The position numbers and the translations under genes were made by a program. Source: Eumeta japonica (taxonomy: Eukaryota; Arthropoda; Insecta; Lepidoptera; Psychidae). Taken from it: a stretch of 64,000 bases of DNA. Below the pieces are notes generated by a model. It saw nothing but the letters and a program-made list of their open reading frames with translations, searched no databases and was not told the origin of the DNA. Shown piece after piece: positions 41,346 to 53,335 of the stretch. The stretch lies in NCBI GenBank assembly GCA_005406025.1, contig BGZK01002045.1, forward strand, positions 1 to 64,000, in the 5' to 3' direction. How positions within the stretch are numbered: the first letter of the stretch is position 1; each line of letters begins with the position of its first letter.

Positions 41346-44300
41346 AGTTTTGCATATTGAAGCGATGTGTATATGCTTGGCTTCGCATATATGCGTGGCG
41401 AGTGTTCCCCGAGATTTTTTTCTCTACTTCAATAGTTTTCCAAGAAATGAAAAGACAATGCGTCCCACTAACATCGATCAATCATTAAAACAATAATTTA
41501 AGAGTCGAGTAGTGATCCTTTGAAACATAAGTGCGGTCAATCATCGTAGAAAGTGAACAAGCTTGTGATAATACCATGACCTCAAGTCACGGCGGCGTCG
41601 CGGAGCCGCACTACGGATTGTGGCCCGATGGCCGCTGGCGTAGGTCGTGTAGACGTACAGGACGAAATGCTTGTATTATGCCACATTTAATCTCGCCATT
41701 GAAAATTGTTGTCACAAAATGTTTTTATAATGTTAACACTAGTAATATTGTATATGTGATACAGAAACTTCACCAATGGACACTGATTAATTGAAGGACT
41801 AAAACGAAATGTGGTTATACACACCCTGCTCGAGCGTTGCACACACGGACTCGGCAGCGGATACGTCTTTTGTCTCTTCTTTTAATTTAATTATTATGCT
41901 TAAGTTTCATATAACATAAACTTTCAAAAAACCGCCTCCAAAAACAAAAATAGTTGTTTTGTTCTCGACTATCGGAGATCGGAAACAGCGGGTATTGTTT
42001 TCTGATACTAGTGGACGTCACGGACTCGTAGACCGTACAACTTTTAGTAAATCCTATATTATATTTTGTTGCTTAATTTATACATTTTAGAACGAAGTTG
42101 CTTAACACGTCTTGTATTAGGGATTGACTGTTGGGAATAGTAATATAACAAAAAGCGTTACGTTCTCTCTATTCAATTTTCTTCCTTTCTTGCTTACTAT
42201 TTAGTTTTTCTTATATAATTCACTATTTTATGTATAATTTTTTATAAGTGAATTTTATTACTAAAATATTCAATGAGACTCTTTTATTTTATTTCTTACT
42301 TTGCATTCCTATTAAAAAAAAACTTTGTTCCTTTTTATTATTTTTGTTTGCATTATGTATGTCCGATGACATGACACCATAGCCTATGCCCGACAATCTT
42401 AGCCCGCGAGTACCTACCTGCCAGTAAAGAGGTAACGAATAGTAAAACGAAAAAAGTTGAAAAAAGAAACAATATGTAACGTAAACAAGTATCAAAAATA
42501 AATGTGGAAATGTACCCAGGAAACATCTTGGGTACAAATCCAGCTAAGTATACAACATGGTGATGGGTTTACAGAAACTCTATAAAAAGTATAAATAATG
42601 GAAAATAAAACAGGTTAAAACAATACATAAAATAGATCAAACAAATGGCGATAGCTCCACTGGGAAAGAAAATTCGCTTCTAGACAGCGATACTCGTAGT
42701 AGTGGCGCAGCGCCTCTGTCACACAAAGCTCAATCTAGGGATCGCGCCCAACAGAACGATGGGTGGGTCTTTTCTTAGGGTGTATTATCCTCTTCCCTTA
42801 GTCGGCAGGTAAATTCCACACCAATTACGAGGTTGCTGAAAGAAAGTTGGGCAATAACAAAATTGTTATAGATGGGCTCGAGCCACTAAGAGAGTTGGCT
42901 GTATTTTCAATTTTCAGTAGAATTCTTCGTCTTTTTTTTGAAATCACCTGGGTTTTCTCGGTTGTTTTCGTTTTTCTTCTCTCCTATGATTCTTTGCATT
43001 TTTGAGGTTCAACGAACGAAAAAAAGTCAAGAAAAACATTCAAATACCTTATCAAAAAATTTGAATTCTTGACATACAAAAAAAATGGTATAATGGAGTA
43101 TGGGACATGAGTGAGATATGAACAATAAGTGGGAATAAATATAATAAATTAAATATTTAATGTCACAACGATCTACATTAATATTATATTAATATTTCAG
43201 GAAAATGGCTAAAATAGTTTTGATGCGTAACAGTGGTCGTTGTGACGGGGACTTGATACGATACACCAGTTCTCTGCCTCGCTCGGTCGATACTCGGCGG
43301 TGCCTGCCAATATATCCTGCGGTCTTTAATTAACCACCCTTTATCGTAGTCAATTGTACTGGGACTATAGTGTTTTGAGGCTTACAAAATCGTCTGTAAC
43401 TTTGTTGACGACTTTTTAACTGTTTGCTATTGTTATTATCAAAACAAAATGTTTTCTTAAGTGAATGTTTATAGTTATCTAGCAACCAAAACAATTAACA
43501 TTTATGTTTCTTAAAAAAATGATTTGGATTTTATGGTAGAATTTGACTCTTTTATATGCACCTTCTCTGTATATATAACACGCGGGTAATATTTTACCTA
43601 CCGGCTTAGATTGGGTGTCATTGAACAGCTCTCTTAAAATAAATTGGGGTTTTCCTATCGTAGCCTTTTTCCAAAGCTCAATTTAAGTAATATATTAAGT
43701 GTAAAAGGGCTTGAACTGTGACTTCGTACTCGAATAATTCAACTTTAGCACGTTTAGTGTTATGTCTGAAAACAGTCTTTGTCTAGGAATTTAGTTAAAA
43801 CTGTGGATGTTGAAAATAAGAGTGTAGGAGTGGAGCCAATTTTGACCAGTACATGTTATCTAGGAATTGATAAGTATAAAACTTTGGATTTTGATGAAAT
43901 AAGTGTGTAGGATAGTGGATTGCCCGAATATAAATCGGCATTGTCTGTATACTGGAGTCCGCAATGAATTCTTCCATCAATTTTATTGACCAACCAGGAT
44001 AATTGCTTAAGCGCGACAATGCGATACTACTATACTTGGTATTACCTGGGTTATTATTGCATGGGTATAACACTGTACTGATATATTTCTGCAATAATTA
44101 ATAAAACCAAAATAAACGTGATTACTTGTGGAACCAAACGTGATTATAATAAATAAATATTATTTCAACAAAAACTGTCCGAGTGAAGTTTAAATAATTA
44201 CTCTTGTGCTATTTTTTTTTTAATCGAAAGTTCCACGATTGAATCAAATATATTGAAAGAATTATAAAAATAAGTAAACTAACCTAAATCTCTGTGATAT

Positions 44301-44435
44301 GCCAATACGCTTTAGGTAAAATATTAAATGTTTACATTTATAAAAAATAACTATTACTCTACAAGCACTTAATAACAGAGTGTGAGGATTTGATTATGGT
44401 CAAATAGAAAAACGGAATAAACCACCGGATATTAC
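41346..44435. other. Unassigned sequence
   Basis: Mostly AT-rich. 41575-41670 is GC-richer and may continue the preceding regulatory-like zone. 42660-42790 and 43215-43330 have balanced composition. The minus-strand frame at 43795-44094 shows no known motif. No gene can be supported. Confidence 0.3.
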
Positions 44436-44439
44436 TCAA

Positions 44440-45267
44440 AATCATATGAAAAATTAGTGTATCATTATATCTTCAGCTGAAATGTTATGCCTGGTTCGTA
44501 ATATACATCTTATATTGACAGATTTAATTCCTGAGAATTCCTGAGAATGATGAGTACTGATTCTTAATCATATTGTTGAAAAAAACAGTAGATTTTTAAC
44601 AGCTAAAGCTCTCCATATGAATAATAGCCGATATTTTAAAGAACTTGTTATGGAGTATTTAAAGAAATTGTTAATACTATTTCCAAACTGCCTTAAATTT
44701 AAGCATCATATACTTCTTCATTACTTTTATTTATTTATGAAATTTGGACCTATTGGAAACATGGAATGCTCTCCCTTTGAACGACTTCATAGACATGGAA
44801 AAGTTACACCCAACAATGCGATTTGTCGGATTAATGTCAGTCATGCAATAGCTGTTAAAAATACATTAAGGTTCAACAGTTTAGTGCGAAATTCCAAGAA
44901 ACAAATCAATTCTTTCACAACTAGTCCAATATCTAAAATTTTAAATATTGAAACTGTTCCAAATTTTCACTTATTTGCACCACATCTTCCTGCTGAAGTC
45001 AACAACGTTTCATCTACGTCATTTGTTGAATATATGGGTCATGGATTGATGATAGGCACTATATGGATGATGCCTTCTGAAAACGCACCATTGTTTTATT
45101 ACATACATAACATATTGTTGGAACCGAATCAAAAATTAATTTTAATTACTACATATATTGATGAATATATTTTTGATGGACACTACCAAGCATATGAAAT
45201 TACTATAGATAATACAAAATGGTTCTGTTTATTTTATTTAGATTTACAATTTTGTAGTATACTGTAA
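44440..45267 (+). pseudogene. Fragment of a DNA-transposon-type protein (KxKHHxxxHY...GP motif)
   Basis: The uninterrupted part starts at ATG 44617 (216 codons, TAA at 45265-45267): YLKKLLILFPNCLKFKHHIL then LHYFYLFMKFGPIGNMECSP and FERLHRHGKVTPNNAI. Upstream, EMLCLVRNIHLILTDLIPEN (44475) and SRFLTAKALHMNNSRYFKEL extend it with a break near 44540. I recall the order 'LFP..LKPKHH...HYP......GP......FE..H...K' from large uncharacterised proteins of animal DNA transposons. The second half (FHLFAPHLPAEVNNVSSTSF) is freer. Neither end of an element was found. It may be host-derived from a transposon, but neighbouring decay suggests a relic. Confidence 0.55.
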
Positions 45268-45735
45268 TACTTTTGGCGTATAATAATTAGAAACAAAAAT
45301 AAATCAAAATCATTGTTAATTTTAATTATATATTCCAGTTTTTCATTTTTTAGCTTTTTACACAATAATATTCAATTACTTTAGCATTACTTCTTATTTT
45401 ACGATACTTAAATACAAATCTTCAAATATTATTTATCGAACATGACCTATGTATAGTTTATTTCATTAATTTATGTAATATAGTTATTACTCCAATATTA
45501 GCATAAGAGACATAACAATACCGGATAGACCTGTCTGCCAGGAGCGTTGCGACGTCGCCAGTCAGTCTCCGTCTGGCCCCCTACTGACGTTGGCGTATCG
45601 CTATGACTATTGTCGACATTACTATTCTTATGATAGCTAAATCAACTATTCTTACAATTTTTTATCCTATGAAAATTATCTAAACCATACAGTATTGCGT
45701 TCACACCCATAATGACGTAGTGATAATATTCGCAA
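45268..45735. other. Unassigned AT-rich sequence
   Basis: 45530-45600 is locally balanced (GCGTTGCGACGTCGCCAGTC). No gene. Confidence 0.3.
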
Positions 45736-46080
45736 TGTGTTTCTTTCCGTGTATCAACCATGAACTTAATGTTGTTCCATCTTTCGATTTCAGTTTTATC
45801 TCTCGTTTTTAATTCCGGTTCTGGTCCGTATCTAGATTCTGTTTTTTTTTTTCAAAATAAACATAATTCCTCCCCAGCCCTGCGTGGACATACAAGAAAT
45901 TCTTTAATATTGTTACATCAACTATGCTCCCGATTACAGTGCCGTTCTAGTTTCCATACCAAAAACATCCTTACCTTACCCATATTCTTACATAGAAAAC
46001 ACACGTAATGTTGCAAAAGATTTTGTTGTACTTTTGATCCTGATTTCGGTCCTGCTCGTAATTTCGTTTCCGATCCAATA
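45736..46080. repeat. Degenerate pyrimidine-rich short-period repeat
   Basis: Drifted TTCC/TCTCG/TTTCG words (TTTTAATTCCGGTTCTGGTC; CCTGATTTCGGTCCTGCTCG), the complement of the purine-rich type at 24540 and 35930. The frame at 45760-46008 is a by-product. Confidence 0.45.
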
Positions 46081-47018
46081 TTACCTCAAGCAAGTAAAGT
46101 CGCGAGCAACAGTTAATATTTTTATAAATTATAGCATATATGTTATTCTGATGTATAAACCATATTACTGTATATTTCTAGGTAATTCTGTTCATCCGTT
46201 AAAGTATAATTGAATAACAAACATTCCAACATTTTAACTTCCATATTTATAATATTAATAGAATTATTACGTAATGACACTATCGGGGTTTCGAGGATTA
46301 GGATCTCAAAGATCAGGCAAAATAAAACACAGAAAAACAGAAGGCATATATTCACAAACACAGAATCTCATTAAGTCACTACACAATCACTTAGACGCCT
46401 GTGGTTAATCGCACTTTACTTCTAAACACATTGATCGCAGAAATAAAACTCATTCGTCAGTTCTTCGATATACAAACATATCGATTAGCTGTTTAGATTT
46501 TTTTTCGAATAAAGTTAATTCAATAACTATGTGGAACAAATAAGTCGTAAACATATCATGTCTGATATAAACAAACAAGATATGTATCACACTCGAAAGT
46601 TCCAACCGATGAATGCATTTAAAATAAACATGCGTAGTCAATGAGTCGGTGAGGGAGGCCGGGTGCGATAGGAATTCTTCACATTTATAGGATTCTTGTC
46701 TCGAATATATTTTTTCACAGGAGAATTATTGTTTCTTTTAAATTATTTAGCTTACGGGAACTATTTACAATATTAATGTATCGTCGTATAACAAAAAAGT
46801 AATAATTTTATCTGTTCGTTACAGGTACCTAAATAACGCCCTACACGAAGACTACGGGTGAGACGCAGATTTAAACAAAATTATTAGAATTAGCATTGAA
46901 ACGATATACCATACAATTTACGTGTGTAACCATTTTAAAATCTTCGAGGGTTGTTATTTTTATTGCTTGGAGGGGTTCGTTATTGAGTCATATTGTAGAA
47001 TTATTATTCAGTGACAGT
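46081..47018. other. Unassigned AT-rich sequence
   Basis: Two minus-strand frames (46143-46361, 46450-46641) are Ile/Leu/Phe-rich, as AT-rich DNA gives; not called. Confidence 0.3.
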
Positions 47019-47185
47019 CGTGGGTGTTGCTAGCGCAGGCGCTTAAGCCGCTTAGGCGCTCGCGGGGCCGGCGACGCGCCTCCTCGCCGTCCAATCACTG
47101 CGCCGGCGCCCGCCGCGCACGAGCCGGCGGCTGGCCGATCGCCATTCTTATTCTGCGCTCGATGCCGAATCCGACCCCGAATAAT
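47019..47185. promoter_or_regulatory. GC/CpG-rich island 10
   Basis: GCGCAGGCGCTTAAGCCGCT TAGGCGC, GGGGCCGGCGACGCGCCTCC, GCGCCGGCGCCCGCCGCGCA. AGGCGCTTAAGCC is palindromic around CTTAAG. Downstream CCGAATAATTTTATG supplies an AT core. No convincing frame. Confidence 0.35.
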
Positions 47186-47359
47186 TTTATGTACATACCA
47201 GCTGAAAATCCGGTTTCGCTCGGGTATAATATAGACTATCACTATGAATGGGCACTTACATTTATTCTTAGATTGGAAACTTTTATTTACCTATTATATT
47301 CCGTTATTTAAGGTATAGATTTATGTACGCATACCTTAATCTACATAGATGGTTGTGTA

Positions 47360-47815
47360 GACGAGAGCTACTATTTATGTGTCCGGAATATGAAAAAGAA
47401 ACAAAGATATATCATTTAATATGGTTTTATTACTTTCTATTATATTCACCATGATGATCGATTTACTTTTGCATACGCTGAAACCAATTTTTACACTACT
47501 TTTTCCATTCTGATTGAGGTATTTCGAAAAACGTTGACTACGAAAATTATTCTTCACGCTTGGGAGTCGTTTCGGCCAACGTGTGACACTTAGCGTTGTC
47601 ATGATGAAGAATGATTCTGCTTGTCGGTTGTTATTTCTTATTTCTTTAAAACTTCTGGCAAACAAATGGTTGTTTACCACTCCAAAGTGACTGTTTTACG
47701 ATTTTCTAATGGCACTGTAACCACCTGTCCATTTATTCCAAAAAAAAAACAGACTAACATTTGCTTCAAAGTGTTTTTGGCACGAATCGCTTTTATTGGG
47801 TTCGGCTCATCTTAG
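47360..47815 (-). pseudogene. Mariner fragment A (same family as 54439-55562)
   Basis: The terminal sequence CGAGAGCTACTATTTATGTG TCCGG at 47362 matches the end of the 54.4-kb mariner. Minus-strand frames give GEYNRK and CKNWFQRMQK at the C-terminal end, SILHHDNAKCH-like residues with AETTPKREE (about 47600), then NNNRQAESF, and upstream DEPNP.KAIRAKNTLKQMLV CFF (about 47790). A segment between the second Asp and the 3' end is deleted: the region that should include HPPYSPDLAP is missing. The N-terminal half is replaced by a different mariner. Confidence 0.75.
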
Positions 47816-48255
47816 AACACCCGCAGACCTTGGTAAAACAATGTCTTGGATTTAGATGCATCAAATTGCCGTCCTGTATTTTAAGTATTTTCTTTAGATT
47901 CAAATTTTCTTCCAGAAAGAATTTCGGCATTGACGATACCAAATCCGGATTAAATGCTGGTGTGGTAGGAGTTGAACACCACTAAGTCCTTCGATCTTAT
48001 CCCTCGTAACTTTCACAGTATGTGGTTTAGCATTTTCATGTAAGAATACTCGTTTTTGGTGTTTAAATCTGAATATTTCTGCTACAAATCTCTTATATTC
48101 ATATTAGACGTTCTCTATATTTCTCGGTAATGACAGTTCGACTGGAATTATTCTTACGAATAATTTTTAATCTTCAAAATTCCACAACATAGGGGCTTTG
48201 CGTTCATGTTGGTCATGCAAATCAAAGGGAAATAAATTTTGTTTTCGTTGATTTT
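47816..48255 (-). pseudogene. Mariner fragment B, different subfamily, fused to fragment A
   Basis: Minus strand: VFLHENAKPHTVKVTRDKIE (about 48035; family LHDNARPHTAKVT..KIE), LSGVQLLPH then PAFNPDLVSSM in a shifted frame (family LPHPAYSPDLAPSD), and GRKFESKEN, QFDASKSKTLFYQGLRVF. TVITEKYRERLI lies upstream (about 48130). This is a C-terminal half of another mariner in the same orientation as A. The junction is near 47815. Stops are frequent. Confidence 0.65.
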
Positions 48256-48790
48256 CCATAGAAAAAGCGAATTAGTAAATAAACTATAAAATTAGATATT
48301 TGGTTCAAAGCAGCACCAAACCAAGCATCTAGTTTCATTACTTATTAATTAAATTACTATTTTTTATGAAAAACCCCAAAAGAAATTCCTTTTTCGTTGA
48401 TTCTCCTAATCAATATGATAAAATTTCTGATGATTTGAAAATTTAATACTTGAGATTTATTTTTAAAAGATTACAATAAAGATTCAAATTCAATAGTCAT
48501 TAAATAATGAAAAACAAGGTTTTTTCTTCAGTAATCCAATAATTTAATTTTTTGTCGTTACTCACTGCCCAAAATTTTATTTAATGTATTTTTACTCCAT
48601 TTGTTTGAACAATTGTTTTTGATTTTGGAAATGTAATCTGTGACAAAAATTATGGTTTTTAATATTTTTTTTTTATTATTTAAAAACACATTTGTTAACT
48701 TTTTTTATTCGACATTAATATTAAGCAACGATTTTTTCATTCTTTCCCTTGTTTTTTCATTTTCTGAAAAAATAAAGTTTTCTTTTAATT
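48256..48790. other. Unassigned, extremely AT-rich sequence
   Basis: Long T and A runs; nothing recognised. Confidence 0.3.
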
Positions 48791-48791
48791 T

Positions 48792-50463
48792 TTTATAGCA
48801 AATCAAAGGTCATGAGCATGCAAGCCACCAAAAAGCAGTTGGTCACCGCTGTTCATGAACACTCGCAACCTCAGATGGCTACTAGTACGTTGCCAGCATC
48901 TTGGACAGGACTAGGATATAACATTTGGGGAGAGAAGAGCGCTCAAGTCGGACGCTAGAAACATGGCTCTACAACAAAATGCGTGTTTATCATCGATGTA
49001 TAAAAAAGAGAAGATAAACATTCCCGTGCGCAAAAATGGCCGTGGTAAATGAGCGCTAAATCAGACTGTTTAGCTCTCGATGCATTCAGTGTAGTTTCGT
49101 TGCACCTTCGGTTATGACGTTGAAGTATTCTATCAAAAAATGCATAAATAATGGTTATAAGCTATGAAAATTAATGATACTTCTTATTTTCAATAAGAAA
49201 AATTTAGTTTACTTATGATAGGCGCTCAGCCATGTAATATAATAAGTATATGATATCGAATTTTGTATTTCTTCATTTAAAGTAGCATAAACCGACTGAA
49301 CAGAAAGAGACCTAAACAACACCGATCTCGTATTTCTTGCGATGTCACATTATTTGGTCGCTTGGCAATAGACTCATTTGTTATAGTAATAGAGTTGCAT
49401 TTATATTTATTAATTTAATTATACAAATCTTAAAATTACGTACATTAAACCTATACTGAGAAAATTATTATTTATCATATATTAATATGGTTTTTAAATA
49501 AACTAGATTTAGGCATTATATTCATAAAAATATGTCAGTTTAATGAATTTTCACATTATTTTATGATTAAATAATAAATAAGATTTGTATTACTTTACTC
49601 TATACATCTTATAATTCATCAAGTTTTTTCAAATGTAGTTTCTTGAATATTATAAAAGTAAAGTTTCATATTAAATATAATTTCAAGTGATTATTATATG
49701 AAGCTCTATGAATCAAAAAATATCCTATAACTTTTTTTATATATTCGAACAAGAATCAATAGTAAAGATTTAAAATAATGTTAAACCACTGCACCGATAT
49801 CTTGTTTTAAAACAATTCGTGTCAATTGTAAAAAAAACATGACTTAGTGTCTTCCAGTAGGAAAATGAATGTTACTTGTTCAATTGTTATTTAAATGTGA
49901 ATCTTATTGTTATTAACATTAAGTTGAAAAGTCTGATGACAAATAATGTGTCTTCCCTTTTTTATGTTTGGGTCTACAAAACGGTATTGTTAAATGTGAG
50001 ACAGAGATAATATGTACCTCTAAAGCAGTTTTTTGGCGTTAAAATAGTGAGCAAATATGCATCTTCTCTTTTTATACATCATTGTTGTTTATTCAATAAA
50101 TAAACATTTTGTGGTAAAGCCACGTTGTGGTCGACCTGGCCACACCATGAAGATGAATCGACTCGAACTGTGAAATACTATACACACACAAGTGTGAAGT
50201 AACCGCTTCCGCTGTTGAGTTTCGTCCAGTAAGTGAGAGTAACGATAGCCCACTCCCCATCCATCACCCTATTCCCCCCTTTCCCTTCCATCATTTCACT
50301 CCCCTCTCCCTAAATATTCTAGTCCTATCTAAGAGGCCGACAACGCACTAGGTACCTCCTCAGAAGTAGCGAGTGTTAATGGGTAGCTTGAACGGTACCG
50401 GTAACCACCTGCTTTTTGGTGGCTCGCATGCTCGTTTTGTTCTTTGATCTGCTATAGAAAAAA
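48792..50463. mobile_element. 1.7-kb element with long inverted ends
   Basis: Left end TTTTTATAGCAAATCAAAGG, GAGCATGCAAGCCACCAAAA AGCAG. The right end in reverse complement reads TCTATAGCAGATCAAAGAAC, GAGCATGCGAGCCACCAAAA AGCAG. Inverted similarity extends through 'acaggactaggat' about 130 bp in. The right part (50190-50340) has pyrimidine runs such as CCCCCCTTTCCCTTCCATCA, matching the single copy at 38628-38855. The interior has no gene-like ORF. It could be a non-autonomous DNA transposon, or two inward-facing copies of a 250-bp repeat. Confidence 0.6.
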
Positions 50464-51765
50464 AAACATTTTTTTAGAAAACGTAGAAACAAGAGAAAGA
50501 ATAAAAAAAAAATTATTATTAGTGTTGAGTAAAAAAATTTTAATAAAAAAATATGTTTTTAAATAGTAAAAGAAATTCGTAAAAATCATAATTCTTATCA
50601 AAGATTTCAAAGATTATATTTCTAAAAAAAATAATTATTTAAACAAATGGAGTAAGAATTATAAAAATGAAATTATTGGCACACTTTAAAAAAAAAAATT
50701 TGTATTTATTTTACTACTTTCATCGTTAATAATAAAAATGGAAATTAATTTTTTTTCATTTATTCTATAGGAAACTGTTTTACAACTTTTAAATACAGAT
50801 CCGAAGAGGGTAAAAAATTTGGTATTTCGTTTGCAAATTATCAGGAATTTTGTTTAAAATTCCAACTTATAAAAAAACCTTAATAACTAATTGCAAAAAT
50901 AATTTTCGTTCATTCATATATCCTAAAAATACCTGAATTTTATTGTGCCTTAATATTTACATTTAGTATTGAAAACCTAAGTTATTGTTTTACTGGCTGA
51001 AGCACTGAGCGCTCTGGAGGAAGATATTCCTCCCACGTTTTTAGTGTTATTTTTGACCTCCAAATTAAAATTACATATACTGATGGTAGAGTTCCGAGAT
51101 GTAGAACTTTTTTTAGAAAATTTCCAGTTCTTTAATAATATTTTTTTCCGAATATGCGATATATGCAATAGTTTTTAATTGCATTTTTTTTATGCGGAAA
51201 TTCTACTTTTTCCAAAAATTTGTAAATGGTATTGCATTTCGAATGACGCCTTCGTCAAATTTTCTGAGAAGGCGAAGTGGAATTCGAAAGAACGGCACAT
51301 GTGACCTCGACTATACGTTTTATGGTCGCGGATAGATTTCGCTCAAGCCTGCCGGCGAAATTATTACAGTAGATTATTTAAAATATATTCATCAACATCC
51401 AATATCCGTCCGTGATTCGATCTGTTCATTTTAAAAATAGTTATTAATTTGAAAAAATAAACTTTCCTCGATAACCAATTTTAATAATTGTTCAAACAAA
51501 TTCCAAATACAACTAATTAGTTGCTTTAGGACAAATCTTAAGTTAAATCACTTGTGTATCTCCAGGAGGAGGAGAGGATCTCCATTTCGATTCGATATTT
51601 AACGTTTCATACTCAAGTTTATAGATTATACGTTGTTTTGCCCTGTTTTAGCCAGAACCGACTCCAAAAACCACTAATAAGTTGTTTTTGGTGTTTGTAA
51701 ATGAAATTATTGAGAATGTTTTTGAAGACGGTTTTTTAACTTCCCGCTAAGAAAATTGAAAATTT
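50464..51765. other. Unassigned AT-rich sequence
   Basis: Poly-A/T runs to about 50800. 51240-51360 is more balanced. The minus-strand frame at 50977-51168 is Ser/Lys/Asn-rich and not called. Confidence 0.3.
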
Positions 51766-51769
51766 TCTA

Positions 51770-52440
51770 AAATTTTCGGGAAGTTATTGATTTCACCCCA
51801 TTTTGCATAAATCGAGTTCTCATCAGATCTCGACGTTCTGTGGGTCTAGGAAGCTTCCCTGATCGTCCCTGAGATGATGTCCGTATGTCTATGTGGATGT
51901 GTGTGTGTGTGTGTGGATGTATGTAAACCTCTTATAACTTTTAAACGGCTTGACGGAATCGAGCCCATTAAACGGCGTTCTAAAGAGATTCACCAAACTT
52001 AAATTTCCTGAAAGTTTGGGTCGATTTAGAGAAATTTTCACAAAACTAAGAAAAAAAATTTTTTAATAGTGATTTTTTTAAGATAACTTTAAAATGGCTT
52101 GACTGTTCAATTCCAAAATATAATCAGCTCTTCACCTACTAAAACCACGTCGATTGCCGTAAACCGGGTCAAAATCGGTTGGTTTGTTTGTGATAAATCG
52201 TTGTCGAAAGAAATCGAAGAAAACAGTATTTTTGGAATAACTACGAAACGGCTTGACCGATCAATTTCAAATTCTAACCAGCTTTTAACCCTGTAAAAAC
52301 ACGTCGATTACCGCAAACCGGGTCAAAATCGGTTGATTCGTTTGCGAAAAATCGTTGTCGAAAGAAATCGAAACAAATCGTTTTTTTGAAATAACTACGA
52401 AACGGATAAAATTAGCGGGAAGTTGCACAGTTAACCTTTA
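51770..52440. repeat. Dispersed repeat with internal about 170-bp tandem units
   Basis: ATCGAGTTCTCATCAGATCT leads into a (GT)n tract at 51899, then successive units sharing ACGGCTTGAC, CACGTCGATTGCCGTAAACC GGGTCAAAATCGGTTG and AAATCGTTGTCGAAAGAAAT (52140-52220 and 52300-52375), with a diverged earlier unit near 51945. The opening and the GT/GC-type microsatellite recur at 60170-60270. Confidence 0.7.
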
Positions 52441-52955
52441 GAGTAAACTGTTTTTCACATTTTTTTATTTCTTTTATTTTATATTTATTGGTAATCAAAT
52501 ATTTATAACTATGTATTTCATTTGGCTACTTTGCATTAGATTCCACGGTTAATAAAATAGGTCAGGCGTCTTCTTTACTCTTGTGCCGAGCAAACCGAAA
52601 AGCAGTTCCGATCCCGAGTTTAGTGTCCATCGACAATCACTCCAGGGTCTTTACATTCTTAGTTGGAATGCAAGTACCAAATTATTCGTATACAAATTAC
52701 ATAATATTCAAATTACATCAATTATTGTTATTCTTTTTTATATAAAAATTCTACAATTCTACAATTCATGCACTTCACGTTTTCATTAACTTCTTTATTT
52801 AATTAATTCACCCTATTTCTGCTGTTATATCGCTAGAGTTCATATGTGTTCCTGCTAAGATTATCGCATTGGAATTATATAAATGAATGAAAATATGTAG
52901 ATAGTTTAATGATAAATTTAATTAAAAAAGAATAGAACCACTTCCTTTTGTTGTA
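52441..52955. other. Unassigned AT-rich sequence
   Basis: Nothing recognised. Confidence 0.3.
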
Positions 52956-52959
52956 GTCG

Positions 52960-53335
52960 GTTAATGAAAATGAATCTTTCAGGCGGGAAAATGATTATCA
53001 TTATGAAGTCAAGTTTTTTTAGTCGTGAATTTTTCCGAGGTTGTGCTTTGAGCACGTCGAGGGCGAAAGTTTTGAGGTTGTTTTCTTTAGGCCGAATGTT
53101 TTACAGGAAGCTTTTCGTAGTGTACTTCCTTCGGCAAATCGAGGGTACGTGCTGTACTTTTTTTGGCGAATCGAGGCTGCAACTTTTGACATTATACTTC
53201 CTCAAATGGGTTGGAGGAGAAATTTACGTTAAAAGTTATTTAGACGGGTCGAAGGTGAAATTTTTATTAAAGATGGTAGTTGTGCGCACACAAAACAAAT
53301 TAAAACGACAGTTTGAAGTTAGCCGTTAATAACAT
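52960..53335. repeat. Degenerate repeat with TCGAGGGYGAAA-like words
   Basis: CACGTCGAGGGCGAAAGTTT, GCAAATCGAGGGTACGTGC, GCGAATCGAGGCTGCAAC and GGGTCGAAGGTGAAATTTT recur at 40-100 bp spacing. The 121-codon plus-strand frame here (52964-53329) is Phe/Arg/Lys-rich with no motif. It is more simply a by-product of the repeat. Confidence 0.4.

Noticed and set aside
43795..44094. 99-residue minus-strand frame (…YPGWSIKLMEEFIADSSIQT…)
   Set aside because: Somewhat protein-like, but no homologue recognised, no splice or poly(A) context.
52964..53329. 121-residue plus-strand frame
   Set aside because: Coincides with a degenerate TCGAGGG-type repeat; Phe/Leu/Arg-rich with no domain.
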